Source: Acorus gramineus
Lineage: Eukaryota > Streptophyta > Magnoliopsida > Acorales > Acoraceae
Direction: 5' to 3'
NCBI GenBank assembly: GCA_030737835.1
Contig: CM060849.1
Span: forward strand, 13,349,716 to 13,413,715
Length of the DNA: 64,000 nucleotides
Part shown: piece after piece, positions 11,238 to 23,800 of the stretch
Layout: each line of letters opens with the position of its first letter
Position numbering within the stretch: the first letter of the stretch is position 1
Program-made: the position numbers and the translations under genes
Notes under the pieces: model-generated
Told to the model about the DNA's origin: nothing
The model's input: the letters and a program-made list of their open reading frames with translations, nothing else
Databases searched by the model: none

Positions 11238-11855
11238 TTTTTACTGGACAAGCATTGTTCTCGACTTCAATGATGGTGTGAGTCACACCGTGCCAATATA
11301 CGAGAGATACGCTCTCCCAAACGCCATCCTTCATTTGGATCTTGTCGGTCGAGTTTATGAAGATTCTCATTGAGAGAGGTTACTCTTTCACGATCACAGT
11401 TGAATGAAAAATCGTCCAAGACATGAACGAAAAGGCTTACATACATGGCCTGTGACTATGAGTAGGAACTCGAGACCGCCAATAGTGGCTCCTCAGTGGA
11501 AAAGACCTACGAGCTCCCGGAAAAGCAGGTGATCACGATTGGTGTGGAGAGATTCTGGTGCCTCGAGGTCCGATTCTAGTTGTCCCTCATCGGCATGGAA
11601 GCTGCAAGTATCCACGAGACCACTTACAACTCCATCATGAATTACAATGTCGATATCAAAAAGAACTAGTAGAGAAACATCGTCCTCAGTGGTGGATCAA
11701 CCATGTTTTCCGGCATCGCTGATCATATGAGCAAAGAGATCACCGTCCTTGCCTCAAGTAGGACGAAGATCAAGGTGGTCGCCCCACGTAAGAGGAAGTA
11801 TTACGTTTGGATCGGATGGTCAATCTTTGCTTCCCTCAATACCTTTCAACATGTG
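11238..11855 (+). pseudogene. Actin pseudogene fragment limited to one exon
   Basis: The plus strand reads as actin residues of about 153 to 354: [11 protein letters not shown] near 11275, [12 protein letters not shown], then [48 protein letters not shown] and KIKVVAP to NTFQ near 11850. It carries a small deletion after LVGR, several in-frame stops (for example in the DYEQEL and FQPSL regions) and frameshifts. It is not functional. Plant actin genes have conserved introns near codons 151/152 and 355/356, and the similarity starts and stops at those points. A GTGAGG donor-like sequence follows the last codon. This suggests a DNA-level exon copy rather than a retrocopy. Confidence 0.88.
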
Positions 11856-11860
11856 AGGTC

Positions 11861-12470
11861 ACTTTTCGAAAAATCCATTTGAAAAGCTAAAACAAATTTT
11901 TTAATTAATCATGATTTTTTTCATTACTGTTTGGAAACACATTTGGCTTTGCCAATTTTTATAAATGCAAAAGCCCGCCTAGTAAATGTGATTTTAAACG
12001 GCCTAGTCAAGAAAAAACATTGGTGATTTTGTTTTCTATTTATTCATGTATTCGAAAACGCAAACGCGGATATCGAAAACCGGTTACGATGAATCTGGCC
12101 CGTCAATTGTTCACCAGAAATGCTTCTGAGGACGCCGACGGTGGTGATTTTCTAGATCATCTGTTTGTTGTCTTGTGGCGAGCTCAGTTTGGTTTGGATT
12201 GTGTTTCTTTCTCTTCATTTATTTCTTTATTTATTTTTGCTGCCTGAGTGTATATTTTTAGGGATCTTTATAAGCAATATATATATTTGCAGTGGTTACT
12301 AGTTGGAGAGGCAAGGAAGGAAGAATATCAGGGCACATGCTTTCGAATCAATATTTGCAGGTTTTTGCTTAATGATTTGGTCACCATTTTCTTACATTGC
12401 CAACTTTATGTTTGAATTAATTTGTTAATATTGTTGTTTTATTGTTGGTATGAGAAATTTATGAATTTGA
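11861..12470. other. Intergenic, nothing recognised
   Basis: AT-rich DNA with a short ORF at 12020-12247 (75 codons) that matches nothing I know. No transposon ends were identified. Confidence 0.4.
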
Positions 12471-13160
12471 GCAGCTGTTTGGGTAATGATATAAATTATT
12501 TTGGGATAACTATTGTAGTATAGATATAATTATCAATAGAAGAAAAATGTTATGTATGGTTTTTTTTCTATCTCAATTATAGTTCACACAAGTTTTGATT
12601 TTTTTTTATAAATAGTATACATCATCGAATGGGATACATGTTTTTAGTAAAGTGAAATATGTATTTCAATGAATTGTATGGATTCATTTATAAAAAAATG
12701 AGAATTTTTTTTAGAGGTATATATTTTGTTAATGTGAATATTTGGGCTAATGAGGAATATAGAACCCAAATTTGGGTTGGAAAAATGACTTTTGTGTAAC
12801 TGAGCTCATTAGTAGAATACATTTTTTTTGTTATTCTTGTTCGAAAATGTAGTAATGAAGTTATTGTTGTTTGATTGACCATGGGTAAGATGTGGATAAA
12901 ATATGAATAAAATGTTGATTATGATTTATAAAAGGTGAAAAATCAGTTTGACATGTGAGATGATTTGAAATGTGGATCTCGTTTATACAAATGTATTGAG
13001 TTGGGTCGAACAACACAATTTTAAGGAGATTTGTAATACTAATGCTAGTTTATTTGCACTTTTTTTTTGTGTAATTGTATTCTCAATTCCTTGCAAAGAG
13101 ATTTTGTTTTTTGTTTTTTTTTTGCACTGATTTCACATCTATTTTTCTACCAAACGGACT
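12471..13160 (+). mobile_element. Tourist-like MITE copy with internal insertion
   Basis: It starts GCAGCTGTTTGGG and ends CCAAACGGAC before TTA. The interior matches the other copies of this family (ATGTAGTAATGAAGTTATTG, then ATAAAATATGAATAAAATG). A separate AT-rich repeat occupies roughly 12560-12720. Ends are degenerate. Confidence 0.55.
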
Positions 13161-13950
13161 TAGCGTCTACTTTCTTATATTGATATATGGGTCAGAGACA
13201 TTGAGATGACTTTTATGAGTGATTGATTCAATCAGTTGGTTCAATATTCATCAAATGAAAATCAGTTCATTCTTCACACATATTTCCATTCATTTGATTA
13301 AACGAGAACTATCTGATTTAATCAAACAAAAATAAATACAAGCAGGGGATTCAATCCCATCAACTTCAAACTCGTCCCTGCAAGCTTTTGACCGTGTCCC
13401 CCCTTAGGGAAGTCACATGTTCAAATCTTACAGGTGAAAAGAAAAGAGTGATACAATTTTTTTTTTTAATTCCAAATAGAGTCTTATATGCCATGTCATT
13501 AGCCTCATTTACTCATTGTATCCAGATATATGTTTTGTTGAAAAATTTTCACATTTTCTATAAATAATATCATTCAATTCGTTAAAGTATATGTATTATC
13601 TTTTATAATAGTAAATATCTCATTTGATATATGAATTTATTTAAAAATGGAAACATATGTGGTTTATTTTTTAAACTGTAAATTGAATTGTGCATGTTCC
13701 ACAAAAAAAAAGGTTAAACCCATTTGGATTGATTTTCATAGGCCTGTAGCTCATTATCTGTTCTGGATTTCTACATCCAGCTTATGTAGTCTTTTAAGCT
13801 GGTTTTCAATTTGGAAAATGATATGTCCAACTCTTTGTGCAGCCTTAATTCCAATCCATACTGGTTTTCTTTTATTTTAAATTATACATTCTCCCATTGG
13901 AATACATGATGTTATATGAAGTGAAACATATATTCCAATTCAGAATGAAA
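13161..13950. other. Intergenic repeats; SINE-like and foldback-end fragments
   Basis: Around 13375-13430 a tRNA-like segment with a B-box-like ATGTTCAAATCTTAC suggests a decayed SINE. At about 13812-13852 the sequence GGAAAATGATATGTCCAACT matches the inner end of the foldback element at 34.2-34.9 kb. No gene is seen. Confidence 0.35.
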
Positions 13951-14815
13951 GGAAAAATTGAAACAGCTCTGGTCCCTAGAAACTTATGAAAATCAGAAAA
14001 TGTTTATATAAAATCAGTAAATCCCCTCAGGTCCATAATTTATTAGACAATATTTATTTTAGTCTCTATCGTAAACGAAATTAACCAGATCTATAGTTAA
14101 CCTTAACCACACATGATAAATTATTGTAATACACATTTAAAATGTACTTTCTTTCTTGGAAAAAATCGATATAACTCTTTGAAAACTTATGAAAATTAGA
14201 AAAGTCCATATAAAATCAGTAAATCCCCTCAAATCTATATTTTATTAGACAAAATTTATTAAAATCCTTTATTATCCTAACTAATTTTTTTTCCTAATCT
14301 TATCTTAAGATTTAAATAGATAATACATTTTATAATTTTATCATTTTCTCTAATAAATTAATTAAAAATAATCTATATTACATATTCATCAAATCACATT
14401 AAATTTTAAAAAGTTATAGTTTTAGTGTACATATAAATAATTTTTTTAATAATTTTTTGAAATATGTTTATAAAATGAAAATACACAATTTTCTGACCTT
14501 AGGAAGCCTATCAATGGAGATGAAAAGGGCGTTCTCAATATTTCTGTGTTTGAAGGGTATTTCAATCATAAAAAGACTAACTTAGATTTTATTAGTTTTT
14601 CAATTACTTATTCAAATATTGTTTCCATAGATTCTATTAACTAAACAGAATATAATTGAAATATGTCATTGAACTGATGGAATGTTGACTCAGTGACTAA
14701 AATCATTAATCAATATACAAAAAAGACCTAAAAGAATTTATTGATTTTACATTAATCTTTTTCTATTTTCATAAATTTTAAGTGAGTTACATCAAATTTT
14801 TTCTTGATGAAAAGG
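13950..14815 (-). mobile_element. Mutator-like inverted-repeat element (decayed copy)
   Basis: Its interior matches the element at 60702-61566 in inverted orientation (AAATCCCCTCAGGTC, then ATATTTATTTTAGTCTCTAT, then TAACCACACATG). A left-end motif (ACTTATGAAAATCAGAAAA) appears at about 13980 and again at about 14185. An inverted copy lies near 14745-14800. Boundaries are approximate and no TSD was found. Confidence 0.6.
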
Positions 14816-14853
14816 AAAATGTTGATGCTCAGTCATTTTTTACTAATCAAAAC

Positions 14854-15375
14854 TGTAACGCCCTAGGCTTTCAAAACAAGAAATTGTCCTCTTTGCCCCT
14901 AAATGGGCTCACGGCTTTATAACGCTTTTTGGTGTGTACGAACTGTGCTCACATATAAGCACAGACTATCTCCTCCCATTAGGCGATGTGAGATTAAACA
15001 TTAAACCCTCACCCTCACTCAATCCATGGGCTTCTTCCTCAACAGGCCAGGCGTCACAATCACTCTCTCTAATGGGCCACACGTCCTCGTGTGGGACCAC
15101 ACCCACTATCGCAAAATGGACAGGCTACCAATTGTAACGCCACAGACTTACAAAGCAAGAAATTGTCCGTTTTGCCCCTAAATTGGCTCACGAGTTTAAA
15201 ACACGTCTTGGTGTGTAAAAGTTGTACTCACATATAAGCATAAATTATCTCCTCCCATTAGGATGTGAGACTAATAAATATCAAACTTTCACACTCACCC
15301 AATTCATGGGCCTCTTGGGCTGTTGGGCCTCCTCAATGGGTCGGGCATCACAAAAACTCAAACCACACGTGTTTT
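14854..15375 (+). repeat. Direct tandem duplication, 279-bp unit
   Basis: TGTAACGCC starts a unit at 14854 and again at 15133. Shared blocks follow in the same order: AAGAAATTGTCC, TTTGCCCCTAAAT, TGGTGTGTA, CTCACATATAAGCA, TATCTCCTCCCATTAGG, ATGTGAGA and CATGGGC. The second unit is shorter. I cannot assign the unit to a transposon family. Confidence 0.8.
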
Positions 15376-16837
15376 TATTTAAAAAAAAAATAGTAAACGC
15401 TATCTAATAAAGTATATGTTTTAATAAAAAAATGTTTATCGCTCAATTTTGAGTTACATGAATCTACTTTAAGTAAGTGTAAGAAAAAATTTAACGAAAT
15501 ATATACCTCATCTAATTAGATATATGTCTCACTGAATTTTTTAAGAGATATAAATGACTGTATTTTTTACTTAAAAAAAAAAAAAGAATGTAATGAAAAT
15601 GACTACCTTGGACTCTCATTAATGAAAAATCACTGGAGAATCCCGTGACAGAAAATGTCGGGGGGCTTTATTTCCACCTCTGCAGGTACTCAACCCACCC
15701 CCTAAAAAAAATAAAAATTCTATTTTTTTTTCATTGACAGGAGGAGCCCACCCCAAGCCCTTCTCCTCCGAGCAGCGCCATCAATGTCATCCGTGATCCC
15801 CGCCACGTCGTCCATCAGCACTCCGATGGGCAACGTCCCTCCTGGCCCGAGCTCCGCCAGAGATGTCATCCACTCTAGTATCCGAGAAGATCACTGCCCG
15901 AGAATCACGACATCCCAACTCCACTCTGTTAGAAAAATGTCTCAGATTCGGTGTACCAAATTTGGATGGCCAGGATTAAGTCATTTAGGGTGGGCACCTA
16001 ATTGACTAAATCATTCATTTGAAAAAAGTCTATTTTTGTGATGATATTTATTGAGAGATTTTAAAGATTTGTTTGTTATGATTTGTTTGTATAAAATCTC
16101 ATGTAGAGAGACTTTGAAATTAGGCTTAATTTTGAGATTGAGTGGGATAGTTAGGAAGAGACTTCAATGGAGATTTGCATATAGCTCTACTATTTTGCAG
16201 CCCCGTAGATGTAGGCTTTGATCAAACCACTTAAATCTGTGTTCTTCTTGTTATTTGTGTTTTCTTCGATCTCAATATTTGTTATTTTCGTTTCCGCTAT
16301 GCACAACACACTCAACTTCCCTAGGTGCATCTTCTCAAACTCCCTCCCGTCCTTTCCCTCCACAGTTGCCACTGTGCGCCTCCACAGCCTCGTCGGGGTG
16401 GGTGGTGGTGGACAGACTCCATGGATGTACTTTCAAAAGAGAGACGATAGACAGTGAGATTAGAAGGAGAGTCGGGGTGGGTTCCTTTGTAGCCAAAAAA
16501 TAGAATTCTCAATTGTTTTGGGGGTGGGTTGAATAACTATAGGGGTGGTAATAAAGGCCCCTGAACATGTCTCATCTTTGGTCACAAATCGTCAACAAGA
16601 CAACCACCCAGCGTCTTCAAAGGCATTTCTTTGACATACTCCCCAACAGTCTACTGAAAGCTCCACCTCTTATAGCCACACCTCAACCGTCCCATCCAGA
16701 ATCAACAATCTCTGATCTTCCACCCTCGTTTCACTTCCTATTCAATTAAAGAGGTCACAAACGTAGATAATTATTAATTATAACTCAACCTACTCTAATT
16801 CATCTTAACTGGGAGTCTGAGACAATGAAATGACTAA
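15376..16837. other. Intergenic with a GC-rich coding-like patch
   Basis: The patch at about 15738-15910 is GC-rich, is preceded by a CAG acceptor-like site and is open in more than one frame. I do not recognise a product in any frame. The rest is AT-rich and holds nothing recognisable. Confidence 0.35.
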
Positions 16838-17071
16838 GACCTCATTTGGAAACGCTTTTAAAAAGCGATTCTGCTTTTAATTAAGCAGAAAGCTAAAAAG
16901 TGTTGTCAAATCGTATTCTAAAAAATTGGATTAATTAAAAAGTTATTTTCAACTTTTAGTGTAAAAAAGTTGAATTAAAAAAAACGAAAAAAATTTGTTT
17001 TCCAAGAATCAATTATATTTAAACCACTTTATTCAAAATCTTATTTTTCATACGCTTTTCCAAACAGATCC
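16838..17071. mobile_element. Tourist-like MITE, TAA target duplication
   Basis: The left end GACCTCATTTGGAA and right-end complement GGATCTGTTTGGAA are inverted repeats. The element is flanked by TAA on both sides (16835-16837, 17072-17074), as expected for PIF/Harbinger-type MITEs. The 234-bp body shares AAGCAGAAAGCTAAAAAGTG with the copy at 31138. Confidence 0.75.
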
Positions 17072-17842
17072 TAAATCTTACCTAAGTTTTTTCAGGTGGA
17101 TGCATTTGGGTAGATTTTAGGGTGAAAACGCCAAACACAGATTTGACAAATACGATGTTTTTCATGTTTTTTGCATTTTATTAATTAAACATCCTACATT
17201 CGAACTCTTCATAAATATTAAAAGTGAAAGATTTTCAAAAGCCAATCAGCGATTGGGGATGGCGGGAGTAGCTCACATCCATGTGGATGAGGAGGCCCTA
17301 ACCATCACGGAATAGAGGAATATTATCACAGGTCGAATTGACATTTTACGAACCCGTTATTTCGTTTAGAAGGTGGGATGAGGTAATCCACCTCCCCTTT
17401 TTACTTTTTTTATCTTTTATTTTCGTATCTCTTTTGTGTAAACTCATTCGAATATTGTTTGTTTTGATTTTTATTGAAATAGATATGCACATAAGTTCTT
17501 AAAAAAAAAATATTTAGAATATTTCATTAGATCTAGAAATTTTTTTAATCCACTATGATATTTGAGTTTTTTTTAAAGTTTGAAGGGCTTATATATTTTT
17601 TCTAACTTTTATAAAAACTTATAGGACCGGTTTAATAAAACGTTAAAGGTCTAAAGATAAATTGTTTTAATTTAAAATAAAAAAAATAAATAAAAAAATA
17701 AAAATAAATGTTATTTCAACTTATACGCTTGCCAAACCATTTCATACTCCATAAATAATCCATATTATGCGGGTAAAAAAAAACGAACTTTCATCAGACT
17801 TCCTCACATCAGTTCCTCTCTCCGCGTGGATCGAACCCGTCA
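17072..17842. other. bZIP upstream region
   Basis: AT-rich DNA upstream of the bZIP gene. A TATA-like CATAAATAATCC lies at about 17749-17760, roughly 90 bp before the start codon. No other site is clear. Confidence 0.35.
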
Positions 17843-20800
17843 ATGGAACCACCGAACAACAACAACAGCAACAACAACGCGCGCTTCGGCCGATTCGGCG
17901 CCGCCGCCGCCGATCCGATGATCTCCTCCTCCTCCGCCGCGGCATCGGGGCCTCCGCCTCCGGCTCCGGCGCACCGCGGATCGCACCGTCGGGCGCAGTC
18001 GGAGACCTTCCTCCGCCTCCCCGACGACCTCCTCTTCGACGTCGACGCCGACTTCGGCATCGACGACATCGACTTCCCCTCCCTCTCCGACGATGCCGCC
18101 GCCGCCTGCGGCGGCGGGGGGAACACGATGTCGGTGGATTCGTTTAGATCGAACGGCGGGGGAGGGGGAGAGAGGGAGGCGAAGAGGCAGGCCTCCGGGA
18201 CGGGGCACTTCAGGAGCCTGTCGGTGGACGCGGCGTTCTTTGAGGACCTGGATCTCGGCGGCGGCGGCGGGGGAGGAGGCGCCGGTGGGGGAGGACCGAC
18301 GACGGCCGGGGAGAAGAGGTTCCACCATAGACGGACGAGCTCTATGGATGGGTCGTCGTCGTCGGAGTTTGAGACGTCGGTGGCCGGGGCTGATTTCACG
18401 AAGAAGGCCATGGCGGCGGATAAGCTTGCGGAGCTCGCTTTGATTGACCCGAAGAGGGCGAAAAGGTAATTTTGAGTTATTTCTTTTGTTGTTTTAAGAT
18501 CTCTCATTTGATGCGGTTTCAGTGATTCTTTAGAGGTATCAGATTGGATTGGTTTGTGTGAACATATTGTTCGTTTTTATGCTGTATGTCATAAAAATGG
18601 TGTCTTTTTTTAATGGGTGCTGATATACTCAGTCATTTCTGCGGTCATTCTTGTAGTCCCCATTTCTTCTAATATAGCATATATAATAGGTTAGGCTTAG
18701 TCTGTACTAGATTAAGAATATGCAAATAGATATGCATTTTATTCATTAAATATATACTTTATATTATTTTTGGTAAAGGTGCATACTTCATTGAATAAGT
18801 ATATACATTCAAGAAAAAAAATTCAAAATATGTTTAAGGACTGGTCCTTAACATTTTCCTTTTTTAATGTTTTTCTGGTTCAGGATTCTTGCAAACAGGC
18901 AATCGGCAGCTCGATCGAAGGAGAGGAAAATCCGGTATACCGGTGAACTGGAGAGAAAGGTGCAGAAGCTTCAGACCGAGGCGACGACGCTATCAGCGCA
19001 ACTTACACTGTTACAGGTATGAAGTTTAATAGGATGGCTTGCAAAAGTTTAGTCACTGGGAAATAATTTACTTTTGTGTTTTTTGCTTATAGTAAACTTT
19101 TAGCAAGTTTTCTAGAGGCACTGCAACACGTTGAATAGAGTTCCAAGTTTCATGAAATTAGGGAATAATGCACTGTCTCAACCAGACCTTTCAGTTATTT
19201 GTGATCTCTTTATCTTTATAGTTTATACGTCAATCGACGGGGCTAATTGTTGTTGATACAATGTATTTAATCAATTATATCTACACAGGAAAAATGAATG
19301 GGACTTAGCTGGTTTTATGTTACTAAGGCCAGATTAGATGGAACCATTTACGGGTGTAATAATAGTTGTAAATTCCTCTCTGATTACAATGTATCATTTA
19401 TGTTGCATTATTGCTTTCAAATGATGTTATTATACTATTTGTGGGAAATAAACTTTTATTTGAAGAACTAGGAACCCTAATATTAGTTGGGAAAACCATG
19501 GGATGCACATATGCATTCACAAACCATGGGCATTGGGTACACCTGGGAGAGAGTGGGGGGGGGGGGGTGCGCCTCAAACCCAAGACTTAAGGGGAGCCAA
19601 CCCGTGGCTCTAGCCAAAGAGTCAAAACCCTATGTTGTTTTAAAAAAAAAAATCGTTTATTATTAAGTGTTGAACAATAGAAATGAAACAGATGACTTAA
19701 AATCATGAAGGCCCCCTTCATTATCATTGTCCTATGAATGGTTCAGTTCCCATTCGAGTTGAATTGTTTGATTTTTTTTGTCCCCCAGTAAAATCCTTTA
19801 ATATAGGAAACCATAATGTTCTTTATTTTTCTGCATTTGCTGGTTTTCCCCATCTAGATAACATTGTTATCTATAAACATATAAATTATAAATTACCTTT
19901 TTTTAAAGTTCTTAAATCCGGTTGTTGCTACCTACTTTACTATTTCTATCAATCTATAACTCTCTCTTTTGGTTTAGCAACGTAGACTCTGCTGAAGAGC
20001 AATGACTTTCTCTTCCCATATTTTAGATATGCTTCTCTAGAGGTGGCTCCACTCTTCCTTAGGATTACTGTTAATCCTCCATCTACGTTATCCATCATAT
20101 TTAGATTGAATAGGATCCCTAAAATATCCTAACTGTATTTGTCATGCTTGTCTGGTGCCCAGGGTTAACATAAAATACTACAGGGAATTACCTTACTGAT
20201 GCTTCTATAGGAATTGCCACCAAATGCCAATATTCGAACAATGGAGTTTGGCTCTGTGTTATCTCAGCACCGCACCCATATTATTGGAGAGAGAGAACTT
20301 GTTCTGAAGAGAACTATTTTGAAATTCGGATCATAGTTATATCTCATCATACTGTTTATTAAAGATCTCCATTACTCAATGTTATTTTAATTATGGCCAA
20401 AAAGTTCTAATAGATGAAAAGTGCAAATAATTGTTTACGGGCGATTCATTTTTCTTTAGTGACTGTCAAGGTTCTTGGTTGCTAAAATTAGGGACAATGA
20501 CGGGCCTAAATAAGGTCAAAGCTCACTACACCAATGTTAAAACTCAAGACTCAAATCTCTAGGTAGATGATCTAGTTGATTTGCATAGATTTGGTATGTT
20601 AAGTTGAATCAGTTTGTTTTTGGGTTTATATTTGTCGCGAACCGAGTTTTGTTTAAATCGGCAATCACCTCCCACCTCTTTGAAAGAGGTCAATGGATCA
20701 AATCCTGGGGAGCACCATTTAAAAAAAAAAAAAAAAAAACTTCCATGTCTCCTTTGAAAATATAAAATTTTTCTGGGTTTTCTCTTGGCCTTTATGGAGA

Positions 20801-23800
20801 AGTTGGATGGTTTTACATTCTTTGGTTTAGTCTGTATTAAATTAAATTTTATTAGGACTTGGTGAAGACAAAATGTGGGGGCTTTTCCTTTTTTGTAGAA
20901 TTGAATAGTATGGGTACCATTTTGGGAGGTTTGGCTTGGTTGGTCTATATATGGTTTAATCCAAGTTGTTTTCTTTCGTCAATGAAGATACACTATCTCC
21001 TTTTATTTTGAATGTCGCGCTCCAATTTCCACCTCCTTGTAGGATCTTTCACTTGTTTTAAAACTATAGGTCCTGGTGAACTCCTTTTTCAAAAAGCATA
21101 TACTTTATTCAATTGATCTTTCTTATTTACCGCTCTTCAGTATCTAGAATATCTGTACATAGATGGTAAATGCTGAAGTGATGTCTAGCAAATTTAGTTT
21201 ATTAGTAGTCAGGCAATGGATGCTACCTTTTCAACTACTGGAACTAGATCGACAACATCTAAGCATTTAGTGTGTTCTCTCTGGTAATTTTGATGCAAGG
21301 ATAACCATTAGGGGCCGTTTGGATAAAGACATAAGCTATTATAGAGTTTATGACTATTCCAGGAATAGATACCTATACCAGTTGAATAAGTGATTTTCTA
21401 TTTTATTTGTTTTTTTTTATTCTAATTGGGAAACGTAATAATGAGTTTTTCCACCCTTATGCTTCTACACAAACAGCCCCTTAGTGTGGATATTTACCTA
21501 TTGTATGCAATCATGCCAGAAGTCTCTGTCGATGTGATTCAAAAGTTTTGGCATTTAATGTCCTCAAGGCATGTTGTAAAATATAAGTGGTTGTTGAATA
21601 AGTTAACTAGGAAAATGGGGAGGTCTTTTTGCTGTGTAAGGGCTGGTGTAATGTTGTTAGGGGTTTTGTCCGTTTTTTGTTTTAATATTTTGCAAGTAGG
21701 ATGTGTTTTTAGTTGGGAGATGCCTTATCCCACTTTTTTTCTTTCCTTACCTTGAGCAAGGGTTTTCTACCCCCTCCTGTTTTGTTTTCTTTACTTAGTT
21801 CCCACCTTTCTTCCCAAAAAAATCCCACTATTTCTATATCTCATAATGACATATTCACTGATGATGCTGTTTGCAATTAATTGTGAGCTGCCTGTTGTTT
21901 TAACTTTGGCACGTAATACCTTGCTTCTACTATTTGCTAAATATTTGATGGTTCACATTTCCAATGTTTCTTCTGTGCAGAGGGATACTAATGGCTTGAC
22001 TGTTGAGAACAAGGAACTCAAACTGCGATTGCAAGCCATGGAACAACAAGCACATCTTCGTGATGGTATGATTTAAAGTTGCTTTGCTACCCTGCATAGT
22101 TTAATTTACGTGACGAGGGTGGTTGCCGACAATAGTTAATTTGCATTTTAGAATTTTCTTAGCCATAAAAAATCACTGCACAAACATAATGCACATCCAA
22201 TCTTACCTTGAGACAGGCAAGTGCCAAATATTAGTGTCTCAAGGTATCCAACACATCCCAGACCATAACCTTATATGTCTGTGTGAAATTGGCTTTATGC
22301 ATTGTTGGTGTATCATAAATTTGAAAGAAAAAAGAAAAGAAGAATTTTAAAGAGCGTAGGTCTAAATATTCTATTAAGCCTATATAAAAGGTAACAGAGT
22401 TTTTTTTTTTAATAAAAAAATTAGAGAAAAACAATACCATCGGTTAATAGAAGCTTGAAATTTTGTATGATATGACAATACTGCATAAAAAATATTCAAA
22501 AAGTCGAATCAAACTTGAATACAATACTGTGGATAGCAATTGTTCCATAGGTCCTTATTGAATGTCCCAGGGTCCACCCGTGTTCTTCAAATGTCACATT
22601 TCTGACACCACTACATTTTGGAGAAACTGAACTTACACAGGTTACACTATGGCCAAGCATTCGAGGACCTTCACATCAATTCTAAATAAGGGTTATGCCA
22701 TCTAATGCATATGTGTTACTATTCATATAATTGTGTGATGGCATGAAATAGCAAAACTTTGAAGCGAATTAAGAAACACATCTCCAGATAAATTGAGGGG
22801 CTGAAAGGGAAACATTTACACATGCATAAATTGGTATTTCTAACAACAAGCACACATTTTTTGTGGTTGAAATTATGCAGCAGTATGCCTCTCACTGTAT
22901 AAGATCACTTAATTTGTAGATGTGTTTGTTGGACATATCATTTGTCTGCCACTAACTCTGTTCCCAGGTTATGTTGCATCAAATCAATGTTAGATATTCG
23001 TCTCTTTTCTATAATCATCTGCAGTCCTACTCCTGTTATCAAATCAGCTTGTTTTCAGTTTCAGCTTGCATTGCATGTGCGCCTTTTTTAAACATCAATT
23101 CCACTATTTTGCACCTTTTCTTCATTCATTTTTTGTTTTTTCCCCTCCTTTTTATGAATTTTATGGTTTCACAGTAAATCCCACTTTTTGCACAACATAT
23201 CGTGGAGGTTTCATGAGCTGAAGTGTTACTTTCATTTTCAAAATTACATTAAGAAGAGTGATAGGAAATACAGAATATTCAGAAAAATAGAAAGAAAAAA
23301 AAAATGAACTTCGTGAAAAACATGAATAAATATGCAAAAAACAAGAAAAACTTGATTTTTTTTTTTGTTTCTTCTTGAACCAAAGATACAGAAAAATCAG
23401 AAAAAGAGACAAAAAAACCAAAATAAACTCACAAAACATGAAGACGAAAAACTTTGTAAAAACTTTGTGAAACTTCACGAAAAAACTCCCACTAAACTTT
23501 CAGACACTTCACTATTATGCACCTAGTCTCACTTTATACAATTGCCTCATCTCTTAACAAGAGGCTTTTAATTCTACAGCTCTAAATGAAGCATTAAGAG
23601 AAGAGGTACAACGTCTCAAGATCGCAACTGGCCAAATTCAAAGCATGGCGAACAACTCATTCAACAGAGGACCACCGCAGCAATCAATGTACCATCACCC
23701 CCAGACAATGCACCATATAGGTATCCATCCGTCGCAGCAGCTGAACATGTCTCAGTCGTCTTCTTCCAATGGCCAGAGCTTCAGCAGCCCATCACCACAA

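Noticed and set aside
15738-15910. GC-rich exon-like patch after a CAG acceptor
   Set aside because: Open in several frames, but no product was recognised and no partner exon found.
17809-18507. Long minus-strand and alternate-frame ORFs over bZIP exon 1
   Set aside because: Stop codons are rare in GC-rich DNA. The plus-frame protein joins perfectly to a bZIP domain, and the others match nothing.
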